From JALOKP01 sp963800865 (GTDB lineage: Bacteria > Acidobacteriota > Polarisedimenticolia > J045): a stretch of 64,000 nt of DNA. Position 1 is the first letter of the stretch; each line of letters begins with the position of its first letter. The stretch covers positions 62,001 to 126,000 of the forward strand of contig CAWDCL010000002.1 of assembly GCA_963800865.1 (NCBI GenBank), given 5' to 3'. The notes below the pieces were generated by a model that saw only the letters and a list, made by a program, of their open reading frames with translations, was not told the DNA's origin and did not search any database. The translations under genes and the position numbers were made by a program. Of this stretch, positions 49,081-57,383 are shown piece after piece.

Positions 49081-49132
49081 GCATCAGCTTCGTAGGTCTC
49101 GGCCAGCGGAATCCGCTGGCCTCCTTTTTTTC
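49081..49132 (+). ncRNA. Candidate ~50-nt sigma-54-dependent small RNA
   Basis: Starting about 12 bases after the -12 GC of the sigma-54 promoter and ending in the T tract of an intrinsic terminator, the predicted transcript is about 50 nt. It has roughly 20 nt of single strand, GCAUCAGCUUCGUAGGUCUC, then the terminator hairpin. No start codon with an open frame fits in it. The existence of the RNA is inferred from the promoter and terminator. Confidence 0.45.
49101..49132 (+). terminator. Intrinsic terminator
   Basis: GGCCAGCGGA (49101-49110) and TCCGCTGGCC (49112-49121) pair perfectly and are followed by TCCTTTTTTTC. It could end the sigma-54-driven RNA or the rfb operon, whose stop is about 190 bases upstream. 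Confidence 0.88.
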
Positions 49133-49169
49133 TGGCTGGGAATCAGCGCAGGCGGGGGGACGGCTGACC

Positions 49170-49361
49170 ATGGAGCCCGAGATCGAGGCGATGCGCCGGG
49201 CGCTGCTCGCTCGGTTGACGAGGCTGCTCCGGGACGGCGCGGAACGGACGCTGGCCGGCGAACTGGACCAGATCGCTCTGCGCTGCGCCCGCCTGCCGGT
49301 GCAGGACCGCCGTACGGCCGACGAGATCCTCGGATACGACGAGAACGGGCTGCCCAGCTGA
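49170..49361 (+). CDS. VapB-type antitoxin, N-terminally shortened
   Basis: 63 residues from ATG 49170. The C-terminal part AEILARARxLPVLDTRTPDEILGYDE-type signature is recognisable as ALRCARLPVQDRRTADEILGYDENGLPS, and EAMRRALLARL matches the central helix of Rv0623/PSK-type VapB antitoxins. Relatives have about 25 more N-terminal residues (the DNA-binding part). Here that region is missing and an intrinsic terminator stands immediately upstream. With the broken vapC that follows 2 bases after the stop, this is most likely a remnant of a type II toxin-antitoxin locus. Confidence 0.65.
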   Translation: MEPEIEAMRRALLARLTRLLRDGAERTLAGELDQIALRCARLPVQDRRTADEILGYDENGLPS

Positions 49362-49363
49362 GG

Positions 49364-49448
49364 GTGATCGACACCTCCGCCCTCCCGGCTATCCTCCCGG
49401 CTGTTCATGGGCGACGACTTCTCGAGAACCGACCTTCCGACGTCCTGA
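49364..49448 (+). pseudogene. VapC PIN-domain toxin remnant with large internal deletion
   Basis: GTG 49364 opens with VIDTSALPAIL, the N-terminus of VapC PIN nucleases with the first catalytic Asp. Directly after, in a different frame, 49401-49448 reads LFMGDDFSRTDLPTS and a stop, which is the C-terminus of the same family. About 100 central residues, including the other acidic active-site residues, are gone. The junction lies in a 12-base tandem (49381-49404). The toxin cannot be functional. From 49449 to 49621 nothing recognisable is seen. Confidence 0.75.
49381..49404. repeat. 12-base tandem at the vapC deletion junction
   Basis: CCTCCCGGCTAT is followed directly by CCTCCCGGCTGT. This is the point where N-terminal and C-terminal VapC fragments meet, suggesting short-homology deletion. 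Confidence 0.7.
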
Positions 49449-49621
49449 TCGGGCTGGGGCGGCGTGCCTCGACGCTGATCCTGACGCGCGGGCGTCGCCC
49501 GGCGAAGTGGCGGCGCTCGCGGTCATCCGGGAGGCCGCGGCGATCTTCGACCGCCGTGCAACTCGTGGCTGACCGGCTGCACCCGCTTTCATCTCGTGCG
49601 TTTCACAACCGAAGCGCGCAC

Positions 49622-50017
49622 TCAAGGACCTCCTGGCAGAGTCCTGTCCGTACCTCGCCCCGCCGGAAAGGAACGCGCCAACAAGAAAGTAAGGACGGCG
49701 TGCAGCGCCACGGCGGGCCACAGGAGCGGTCCGACCCAGTCGGTGCGGATGCCGAGGTACGCGAGATACAGCGTGACGGCCGCGCTGTAGGTCAACATGC
49801 CGAGCTGCGGCGTACCCGTCCAGCAGGCGATCGCCAGGGCGATCAGTGCGATGCCGGCCACAGCCGCGGCGGGTACGGCGATCCCGCCCAGTTCCCCGCC
49901 CAACAACAGGCGCCCGACGAGCGAAGGAACGAGCACCAGAGCCAGGCCCGTCACGGCTTCCGCGGCGGCGGCGAACCGGAGCATCCTGTTCGTGGCCAGC
50001 GGCCTGCCATCCGTCAT
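49622..50017 (-). CDS. Small four-helix membrane protein
   Basis: 131 residues with four hydrophobic segments (about 13-35, 42-62, 68-88, 95-118) and little else. ATG at 50017 follows GGAGG by about 8 bases. It is 38 bases downstream of the sulfatase on the same strand, so probably the second gene of that unit. No family is recognised; similar small proteins accompany sulfatases and other transferred genes. The C-terminal residues run through a charged tail after the last helix. Confidence 0.7.
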   Translation of the reverse strand: MTDGRPLATNRMLRFAAAAEAVTGLALVLVPSLVGRLLLGGELGGIAVPAAAVAGIALIALAIACWTGTPQLGMLTYSAAVTLYLAYLGIRTDWVGPLLWPAVALHAVLTFLLARSFPAGRGTDRTLPGGP

Positions 50018-50055
50018 CTCCGGGCCCTCCAGTCGGTCGGGGTGACCGGAATCCG

Positions 50056-52764
50056 CTAGTGCTTCTCGGCCGGCTTGGCCTCGCTTGCCGCCGCCTGTGC
50101 CGCCTCCGCCGCCGCTTTCTGCTCTGCCGTGAAGGGCTGCAGTTTGAAGGTCAGCTTCTCGATCTTGCCGGTGAACCTGAACGGAACGTCGTAACGCTGC
50201 TCCAGCAGCGCGACGCCGGTGCGCGTGTCCTTGCCGATGTCGAAGGTCTCGTCCTCCGGGAACGTGACCGGGATGGTGTGCTCCATGGAATTCCTGGCCA
50301 CCTCCTTGCCGTCCACGGAGAGCACGCCCGTCCCGCCCGCGCCCAGGGCCGCGCCATCGGCCTTGAAGTCGAAGACGACGGTGTGCTTGCCGGCGCCCAG
50401 CGCTGGTCCGGTCCAGACCGTGCGCTTGAGATCGAGCAGGTTGTAGACGAACACGGGCTTGCCCTTGCCCAGATCGAACGCCCGCGTGGCCAGCGCCGCG
50501 ACCGCCCACAGCAGACCGAGCGCCAGGATGCCGTGGCCGATCCACCGCTTGCCGCGCGACCAGTCGCGGCTTCTGCCGGCCCAGCTCAGGAGCAAGCCGG
50601 CGATCAGCAATGCAAGGCCGGCCGTCCTGATCCCGACCTTGTCGAACCAGTAGTTGTAGCTCCGGCTCAGCAACAGCGCGTAACCGCCAAACCGCCCGCC
50701 GTCGGTGACGATCACGCCTTCGGCGCCACCGGAGGGGATATCGAGCGCGGCGGTGATGCTGTAGGACTTCTGGATGATGCTCGGGGCGCCGCTGTTGGGA
50801 ATGCCGCTCAAGGGCCCGACGTAGTTGAACTCGGTCCGCCCGCCCGTGAGATTCGGCTTCGGCGCGTTCCAGCGCGCGAGCGTCGAGTTGTCGAGCGGGA
50901 GCACGTTGTACTTCGCCGCTTCGCTGTAGAACAGGGCCTGCATCTCTGCGAGCTTGTCCGGCATCTGGGCGGCCAGGTCGTTGGACTGGGTGGGATCCTC
51001 CGCCACGTTGTAGAGCTCCCACTTGTAGCCGGTGATCACGTCGGGCGCCGGCTTGCTGCTGAGGACCCACGGAGTCGTCGCCGGGGTGGTCGCCGCGACC
51101 CAGCCGTCGTTATAGATGGCGCGGTTGCCGAGCATCTCGAAGTACTGCGTGGTGTGGCGGGTCGGAGCGTTGGCGTTCGCCTTGTTCCACGTGTACGCCA
51201 TGCTCACGCCCTCGATCGGAAGCTGCCCGATGCCATCGATCGTATCGGGAGCCGGGATACCGGTCGCTTCGAGGATGGTCGGCACGATGTCGATGACGTG
51301 ATGGAACTGGCGCCGGATGCCGCCGACGTCGTCGATGTGGCCGGGCCACGAGATGGCCACGCCCTGCGCCGTCCCGCCGAAGTGAGACGCCACCTGCTTC
51401 ACCCACTTGAAGGGCGTGCACATCGACCATGCCCAGGCTGCCGCGAAGTGCGGGAAGGTCCGGTCGGAGCCCCAGAACGGGTACCAGAGCAGCTGGGCCT
51501 TGACCGGCACCTCGATGCCGTTGAAGGTGGTGAACTCGTTCGGCGTGCCGTTCAACATCCCTTCGGCGCTCGCGCCGTTGTCGCCGGCGATGTAGATGAT
51601 CAGCGTGTTGTCGAGCTGGCCGAGGTCCTCGACCGCCTGGATGACCCGGCCGATCTCATTGTCCGTGTACGCGAGGTAGGCCCCGAAGACGTCGGCCTGC
51701 CGGATGAAGAGCTTCTTCTCCTCGACGCTGAGCGAGTCCCACCTGGGCAGCTTCGCGCCGCCATACTCCGCCTGCCCGTCCGGCCACGCGGTGAGCTTCG
51801 CATTCTCGGGCATGATGCCGAGCTTCTTCTGGTTGGCGAAGATCCTCTCCCGCACCTTCTCCCAGCCCTCGTCGAAGAGGTGCATGTCGCTGACCTTCTT
51901 GATCCACTCCGGCGTGGGGTGATGGGGCGAGTGCGTGCCGCCGGGCACGTAGTAGACGAAGAACGGCTTCTCGGGCGCGATCTCCTTCAGCTGCTTCATG
52001 TAGTGGATCGCCTCGTCGGCCATGGCGGTGGTGAGGTTCCAGCCGGGATCGCCCCGGAAGGGGAAGATGGCCGTGGTATTCCGGAACAGGTTCGGCTGCC
52101 ACTGGCTCGCGTCGCCGCCGACGAAACCGTAGAAGTACTCGAAGCCCATGCCATTCGGCCACTGCTCGAACGGCCCGGCCTGGGTCGACTGATAGGAGGG
52201 GGTGTTGTGGTTCTTGCCGAACCACGAGGTCGCGTAACCGTTCCCCTTCAGGATGGTGCCGATGGTGCCCTTCTCGAGCGGGATGATCGAGTCGTAACCC
52301 GGAAATCCCGTCGTGATCTCGCCCACCACCCCGAAGCCCACCGAGTGGTGGTTGCGGCCGGTGATGATCGCCGCGCGCGTCGGCGAGCACAGCGACGTGG
52401 AATGGAAATTCGTGTAGCGCAGGCCGTTCTTCGCGATGCGATCCAGCGCGGGGGTCGGTACGACGCCGCCGAACGTGCTCGGCGCGCCGAAGCCGCTGTC
52501 ATCGATCATGATCAGCAGCACGTTGGGCGCGCCTTTCGGCGGCACGACGCGCGGCGCCCACCATGGAGTCGACTCGGAGGCCCGCTCCTTGATCACGCCC
52601 TCGAACTTCGGGTCGGGCGGGGGCAGCTGCTTGCCGCTGATCGTCGTGGTGGCCGTAGGCGAACCCAGCTCGCCAGTCACTTCCTGCGCGATGCTGTAGG
52701 AGGAGAAGGATGCCAGCGCAGCGCCAATAGCCGCGATCGCGAGTGCCCGCGTGACCGTCTTCAT
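50056..52764 (-). CDS. Arylsulfatase-type sulfatase with membrane segment
   Basis: 902 residues: a signal peptide (about 1-26), then the alkaline-phosphatase-like sulfatase domain with LLIMIDDSGFG (metal-binding Asp88/89) and the formylglycine motif CSPTR (Cys126 to Arg130). Further core motifs are TGRNHH, SWFGKNHNTPSY, GGTHSPHHPTPEW and YIAGDNG. Hydrophobic helices near 640-700 and a beta-rich C-terminal domain ending in Ala/Lys/Glu repeats follow. ATG at 52764 follows AGGGGA at 6 bases. A formylglycine-generating enzyme is needed but not encoded here. Codon use is less G/C-biased than in flanking genes, hinting at acquisition. Confidence 0.92.
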   Translation of the reverse strand: MKTVTRALAIAAIGAALASFSSYSIAQEVTGELGSPTATTTISGKQLPPPDPKFEGVIKERASESTPWWAPRVVPPKGAPNVLLIMIDDSGFGAPSTFGGVVPTPALDRIAKNGLRYTNFHSTSLCSPTRAAIITGRNHHSVGFGVVGEITTGFPGYDSIIPLEKGTIGTILKGNGYATSWFGKNHNTPSYQSTQAGPFEQWPNGMGFEYFYGFVGGDASQWQPNLFRNTTAIFPFRGDPGWNLTTAMADEAIHYMKQLKEIAPEKPFFVYYVPGGTHSPHHPTPEWIKKVSDMHLFDEGWEKVRERIFANQKKLGIMPENAKLTAWPDGQAEYGGAKLPRWDSLSVEEKKLFIRQADVFGAYLAYTDNEIGRVIQAVEDLGQLDNTLIIYIAGDNGASAEGMLNGTPNEFTTFNGIEVPVKAQLLWYPFWGSDRTFPHFAAAWAWSMCTPFKWVKQVASHFGGTAQGVAISWPGHIDDVGGIRRQFHHVIDIVPTILEATGIPAPDTIDGIGQLPIEGVSMAYTWNKANANAPTRHTTQYFEMLGNRAIYNDGWVAATTPATTPWVLSSKPAPDVITGYKWELYNVAEDPTQSNDLAAQMPDKLAEMQALFYSEAAKYNVLPLDNSTLARWNAPKPNLTGGRTEFNYVGPLSGIPNSGAPSIIQKSYSITAALDIPSGGAEGVIVTDGGRFGGYALLLSRSYNYWFDKVGIRTAGLALLIAGLLLSWAGRSRDWSRGKRWIGHGILALGLLWAVAALATRAFDLGKGKPVFVYNLLDLKRTVWTGPALGAGKHTVVFDFKADGAALGAGGTGVLSVDGKEVARNSMEHTIPVTFPEDETFDIGKDTRTGVALLEQRYDVPFRFTGKIEKLTFKLQPFTAEQKAAAEAAQAAASEAKPAEKH

Positions 52765-53024
52765 GAGATCCCCTTCCGTTCGGGCGGATAGCCGGCATCC
52801 GCCGCGTTTCGCCACGGGTCAAGGCTAGCACCGGGCGGCGGAAGGCGGAATGGACTGCAGGGCTGCGGCCGAGTAAGCCCATGCTTCGCGTCCTTTTCGC
52901 TTTCTGCGGGGAAGTGAGCGTCAGCCGATTCGTACGGTCGCAGCCGCGGAGGCGGGAAACTCCCCGTCCTCGTTTCGTCGCTCATCCGTCCTCCCGTGTC
53001 GCTCCTCCGACCGGGACGGACGAA

Positions 53025-53159
53025 TTACTCCACCACTTTCTCCCTCACGCGCGAGCAACATTTCGGGCAGCAGGACAAGGTCCCGTACCCCTGCTCCATC
53101 TTCACCAGCCGGGCCTGCTCGTCGTAGATGGCCCGATGCATCAATGCACCAGCCACCAT
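53025..53159 (-). CDS. 44-residue Cys-rich small protein
   Basis: A short open frame 9 bases after the stop of the upstream secreted protein, on the same strand, with GGGAAGG just before its ATG (53159). A GTG one codon later would give better spacing. The sequence is MVAGALMHRAIYDEQ, a charged middle, then TLSCCPKCCSRVREK. The paired CC-PK-CC suggests a metal-binding knuckle. Between this gene and the sulfatase (52765-53024) I see no gene and no convincing promoter. No family recognised. Confidence 0.5.
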   Translation of the reverse strand: MVAGALMHRAIYDEQARLVKMEQGYGTLSCCPKCCSRVREKVVE

Positions 53160-53168
53160 CCTTCCCGA

Positions 53169-53934
53169 CTACTTCACCTCATCGTCCGTCGATGCAACTC
53201 GCGTCACTTCGAAGGTGACGACGCCGCCCTTGGAGATCGAGAAGTCAATCCTTCGGAGTCCCGAGGGAACCGTCGCGAAGAAACCTCCAGACCACGAATC
53301 CTCGGAACACAGCCACGGCGGCGCCATTCGGTCCAGATTGCGACTCACCAGCTCCACACGGCGCTCGCTGAAGAAGCCCTTCCATCGTCGCATGATCCGG
53401 GCCTGCTCCCCGCCCGGATTCCCCGGATCTTGGACTGGAACGAAGCTCCGCGGCGGCGCTTGCGACGCGGTCACATCGAAGACCGCGAGCAAAGGCGGTT
53501 TTCGGCCTGGTCGAGTCTCAATCCAGTCAAGCGTAGAAGTTCTGGCGTCGAGTAGAACTGCCGTAGAGCAGGTAGGCGCTATCGTCGATAACTCCAAAGT
53601 AGTACCATTCCATATCAGGACAGAGGCACCCCGCGTAGAGACGGCCTGAGCGGAGGAATGGCGCCGGAACCTCTACAATCGGCGCCAGTTCCCCGCACGA
53701 TCGGAACTCCTTGGCGAGAAGGGGAGCTTCCTTGTAGAGCAGGTCAAGCAGCTCTCGGCGAGCCTCGTCATCGAGCACGGTCCATTTCAGGACCTTGCTG
53801 TCCGTCAGGCTCATCGTGAATACGGGCTCGCACGGAGGCTCTTGAGGATGCGCGGACAAGCCCGTAAGGAGCACGAGCGTCACAACGATCAAGCACGCCG
53901 TTGGGGTATGCACGCTCCTACTTCGCCTGGGCAT
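53169..53934 (-). CDS. Uncharacterised secreted protein (one frame disruption)
   Basis: About 255 residues if the break near 53540 is bridged. ATG 53934 with GGAG about 9 bases upstream begins a signal peptide (ACLIVVTLVLLTGLSAHPQ). The first part includes DSKVLKWTVLDDEARRELLD and YAGCLCPDMEWYYFGVIDD. The second, in another frame, includes TLDWIETRPGRKPPLLAVFD and GLRRIDFSISKGGVVTFEV. Neither half resembles a family I know. It belongs to a run of small minus-strand genes with similar interruptions, between mutM and the sulfatase. Confidence 0.55.
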
Positions 53935-54018
53935 GGTAGCTTCTCCAGTTTGCATGCAAGTGTGCGGCGTCCGTCGCCGGCGTCGTCAGCGTGAGCTGCG
54001 TCCGGTGCCCTGGGCGTC

Positions 54019-54863
54019 CTACTCTCCGGTTACGTCAGTGTCTTGGTCGAGTGCCTTCTCCTTCGCCTTCAGTGGCGGCAGCAGCTCGTCGACTCGCACC
54101 GCAACATCCCGACACGACTTCCCCTCACGGCATCGATCCAGCGCCAGAGCCCACGGCGACTCTACTCCACCACGCCTCTCGTGCTGCCTGACGACAGCGC
54201 GCGGGATCGAAGCAGAGACAAGCGGAAGCCTCGCGAGAGTCCCCACGCCGACTCTCGTAAACCGTAAAGCAAAGCTCCGTGTCGATGCATTGATCGACGG
54301 TAATCCCGATCGGTGGCGGCTCCGTCGCTGCGAAGGCGCGGACACCATCAACCCAGAGGACGGGACCCATCGCGGACTGAAACACCCCGTAGACGCCAAG
54401 GCCAATCACCATGCCCGCACGCCCGAATCTGGCGAGGCCGTCGACTTTCCGGGCCTGGGCGAGAATCTCACGGTTCGCCTCCGCCCAGCGCCGGGCGTAC
54501 GTGGGGTCGGTGCCGATCGAATCGAGTGCCTCTCCTCGATCATCGACCCTCCGGCGTGGATCGTAGCGCCGATGCTCGAGGTCATGCCCGGAACTGAATC
54601 GCCGCGATGAGTGCCTCGAGAAGCCACATCTCGTACGCGATGCGACGCATCTCGGCGATCAGGCTCCGCGCGGGCGTGGACGGTTTGTCCAGGAAGTGCG
54701 TTTCCAGATCCTGGCCTGCCGCAGGGGCCACCAAGGCACAGATCCCGGCGGGCTCTGCGGCCGGTGCCGCCGATGGAAGAGTCGCGACCAGAAGTAGTAC
54801 GCCGACGCGCCAGCGCGGCGCTGACGCAGCCTCGAGGCGCGTGCAGATGTCTCTGCGACTCAT
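54019..54863 (-). CDS. Uncharacterised exported/membrane protein (disrupted)
   Basis: ATG 54863 overlaps the upstream stop as ATGA and is preceded by GGAGGTGCGAG. The signal peptide (VGVLLLVATLPSAAPAAE) leads to LIAEMRRIAYEMWLLEALIAAIQFR. After a break near 54585 the best frame continues YARRWAEANREILAQARK, then AGMVIGLGVYGVFQSAMGPVLW (membrane helix) and ITVDQCIDTELCFTVYE. A further break near 54200 leads to DRCREGKSCRDVAVRVDELL and a stop at 54019. If that break is not real it would stop at 54125. Function unknown. Confidence 0.45.
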
Positions 54864-55723
54864 CTCGCACCTCCGTTGACACACTCCTTCCCAGCGCCCC
54901 CCGCGTGCGGGAAGGAGATGCCCGTCCCGACCGTGGGCCGCCGTGGGTTGTCCCAGCTCGTACACATCGAAGTCCCCGGCGCCTCGTTCCCCCCAGGTCG
55001 TCCCGCTCTGGTTGAACGAGGAGACGGAGACGAAGTCGTTGACCGTCCCGAGACTCCGCGGTGCCGCAACCGGCCCACGTCCACGTCGCGCCCTTGGTCA
55101 TCACGCCAGAGCGCATCTGGGCGGCATCTTCGGGCGTGAACCTCGTGCCGTCGGTCATCTTGAAGGCGTCCTTGTCATTGTGACCGAGGAAGAAGCCGGC
55201 CTCGAACGCGCTGTCCTTCTGGCTGTTGAACCACTCCAGGAACTTGCTGTCCCCTGGGTAGACGGTCACGATCGCCCGCTTGCCTTGGAGGTACTTCTGG
55301 AGGGCCTTGGCATTCGCCTTGACATGGTTGCCCTGGAGTTCGTTCTCCAGCTTGTCAGTGGCCGGGAACGTCGCGCGCTTGATGATTTCGACTATCGGAA
55401 GGCCGAGAGATTGCAGCTCGTAGGTGACCCCGTCACCCAGGTCTTCGGCTCCAGCGTGCCGGGGTCCGACACCTCCTGTTCCGTCTTGGGCAGCTGTGGA
55501 GTCGTAACACACTGTTCCTGGATCGTGACGCTTCTACGCCGCGGTGTCGCTACTTCGAACCCGCGGGGGCAGGCGCCTTCGTCGGTGTCCCCTCTTCCGT
55601 CTCGATCTCCCGCATTGCCGCCAGCTCGGTCATCACGTGTCGATCCGCGAAGAAGAGGAGGCGACTCCTAGACTCTGTCTCGACCTCGGATGCGCGGACG
55701 AACTCGTCCTCTGTTGCGCTCAC
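54860..55723 (-). CDS. Possible His/Cys-dyad (caspase-like) protein, disrupted
   Basis: GTG 55723 overlaps the stop of the upstream gene (GTGA). Read across breaks near 55560, 55440, 55070 and 54945, it gives about 285 residues with no signal peptide. The core is KRAIVTVYPGDSKFLEWF, then FEAGFFLGHNDKDAFKMTDG, then KGATWTWAGCGTAES, followed by SFNQSGTTWGERGAGDFDVYE. A hydrophobic strand ending in G-H and a later strand ending in G-C-G is the pattern of caspase-hemoglobinase (CHAT/clostripain-type) peptidases. The assignment rests on that pattern alone. The stop overlaps the next gene start by 4 bases. Confidence 0.4.
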
Positions 55724-56075
55724 GGTGTCACTACGTACTTGACGCTGTTCAGTCGCGGCAGCAGGACGGGCTCCCAAAGCCTGACCTCATGCCGGAGATG
55801 CCAAGTGCCGGGAGTCCAGGCACGGGGGTCTCCGTGACACGGAAATCGAGATGTCGATGTGAGTCCTCCGAGATCGTCACGCCGGCCGCTACGAGTCGCG
55901 CAGCGAGTTCTTCTCGAATCTTCTCATCTGCATCTGGCCGGCTGATCTTGGAGATCCGGTCAAACTTGAGGCCCACCTCCGGCAGGCGCGACAGCGGCAG
56001 CTGTCGCTGACCGCCCTCGGACGCTCCAGCGAAGAGCGTGCAAACAACGAGAACGATGATAGCCTTTGTCGACAT
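55720..56075 (-). CDS. Small secreted protein (one frame disruption)
   Basis: ATG 56075 starts a signal peptide (AIIVLVVCTLFAGASEGG) and a domain containing KFDRISKISRPDADEKIREEL and VTISEDSHRHLDFRVTETP. After a break near 55795 it continues HEVRLWEPVLLPRLNSVKY and stops at 55720 in a GTGA overlap with the next gene. That tight coupling supports the bridged reading. If unbridged it would end at 55749. No family recognised. Confidence 0.5.
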
Positions 56076-56093
56076 CGTCTCTCCCTCACGACC

Positions 56094-56372
56094 CTACTTC
56101 GATATTCCGAGTTCGCTAAGCGCCGCCTTCTGGTAGCTACTCGCATATTGCCGGCCGACGGGGCCGTCGATCACGAACCTGTCTGTGGGCCCTGGGGCAC
56201 CGCAGTTCCGTGCGCGCTCCGCTTCATCCCTGCCGTTTCCCCCCGGCGGGTACGTGCGCGCCGTCGGCAAGCCTCCCCCCGGAGGCGCGTCGGCGGGGAG
56301 AGGCCCCCCTTCCCGATGCCGACGCTTGTGGCCGACGCGAGAGAGAAACCACGATCGGGATTCCCTTGTCAA
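56094..56372 (-). CDS. Unplaced fragment, first gene of the small operon
   Basis: The coding-like part is the C-terminal 40 residues (GAPGPTDRFVIDGPVGRQYA then SSYQKAALSELGISK). They end 18 bases before the next ATG. Upstream the frame is open to a TTG at 56372 but reads as low-complexity Gly/Pro, so the real start or an upstream part may be lost. I see no gene between 56373 and 56525. Confidence 0.35.
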   Translation of the reverse strand: MTRESRSWFLSRVGHKRRHREGGPLPADAPPGGGLPTARTYPPGGNGRDEAERARNCGAPGPTDRFVIDGPVGRQYASSYQKAALSELGISK

Positions 56373-56525
56373 GCGCGACCGTGTAACAGGTTGACATGCT
56401 TACGGAGTGGGCGGGAGGCGTAACCCGGGTCCGCGGGTACCCGATCCAGCGACAATGAACAGCGGCAGCGCGCCGTGGTGTCGGGAATCCGCAGCGCCGG
56501 ACGCACGGTTCGGTGATCCGGCTCG

Positions 56526-57374
56526 CTACTGGAGCCGACCCCGGACACCCGCTCGCGCATCGCCAAGGCACCCCCGGCACCAGTACGTGCTGCGCTGCGC
56601 CTGCGTCCGCCGCGCCACCGGCCCGCCGCAGCGCGGGCACGGCTCTCCCTCCCGCTCGTAGACCGCGAGGAAGCGCTGGTACGAGCCGGTCAGGCCGTGC
56701 GCGTCCTGGAAGTCGGAGAAGGTCGTGCCGCAGGCCTCGATCGCGGCGGCGAGGACCGCGCGCGTCGCGGCGTGGAGCCGCGCGATCTCGTCGCGCGTCA
56801 GCCGGCCCGCCGCGCGGAACGGCGACAGCCGCGCGTGCCACAGGATCTCCGAGGCGTAGATGTTGCCGATCCCGACCAGCCGGTCCTGCCGCAGCAGCCA
56901 GGTCTTGAGCGGCTGCGGGCTGCCGCGCAGCAGGCCCGCGAGGCGCTCGGGCGTGAAGGCATCCTCCGTGGGATCGACCGCGTCGGACACCGCGTCGCCG
57001 GGCGCGCGCAGCCACTCGAAGGTCCCGAACCGCCGCGGATCGATGAACGACACCACGCCGCCGTCGAGGAAGAGCTGCGCCCGCACGTGAGGCCTCGGCG
57101 TGCCGGCCGGGACCGCTCCGCCGAAGACGAGCCGTCCCGTCATGCGCAGGTGGACCGCCAGCCAGAGCGGCGCCGCGTCCGCGGCGGCCGGCTGCAGCTC
57201 GATCAGCACGCGCTTGCCGACGCGCAGCACGCGGCCGACCGTGCGCTCGGCGAGCCGCGCGCCGGGCGGCGCCAGCTTCGTCCGGTCGTGGATCGCGAGG
57301 CGCGTGACGCGCCGGCCCGCGACGAGCGGGGCGAGCTGGCGCGCGACGGTCTCGACCTCGGGCAGCTCGGGCAC
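56526..57374 (-). CDS. mutM: Formamidopyrimidine-DNA glycosylase
   Basis: 282 residues. Removes oxidised purines such as 8-oxoguanine from DNA. N-terminal catalytic Pro2 and Glu3 in MPELPEVETVARQL, the lysine in GKRVLIEL, NIYASEILW in the helix-two-turns-helix region, and a complete C-terminal zinc finger CPRCGG...YWCRGC. GTG is the start at 57374. It lies 9 bases downstream of the AsmA-like gene and probably shares its transcript. Intact. Confidence 0.95.
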   Translation of the reverse strand: MPELPEVETVARQLAPLVAGRRVTRLAIHDRTKLAPPGARLAERTVGRVLRVGKRVLIELQPAAADAAPLWLAVHLRMTGRLVFGGAVPAGTPRPHVRAQLFLDGGVVSFIDPRRFGTFEWLRAPGDAVSDAVDPTEDAFTPERLAGLLRGSPQPLKTWLLRQDRLVGIGNIYASEILWHARLSPFRAAGRLTRDEIARLHAATRAVLAAAIEACGTTFSDFQDAHGLTGSYQRFLAVYEREGEPCPRCGGPVARRTQAQRSTYWCRGCLGDARAGVRGRLQ

Positions 57375-57383
57375 GCGCGCCCC

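Noticed and set aside
49044..49169. In-frame extension of VapB upstream of 49170
   Set aside because: It would have to be translated through the sigma-54 promoter and the intrinsic terminator, and the residues do not match VapB N-termini.
49389..49721. 110-codon minus-strand frame in the vapC region
   Set aside because: Low-complexity Arg/Ala sequence overlapping both the vapC remnant and the end of the small membrane protein; no motif.
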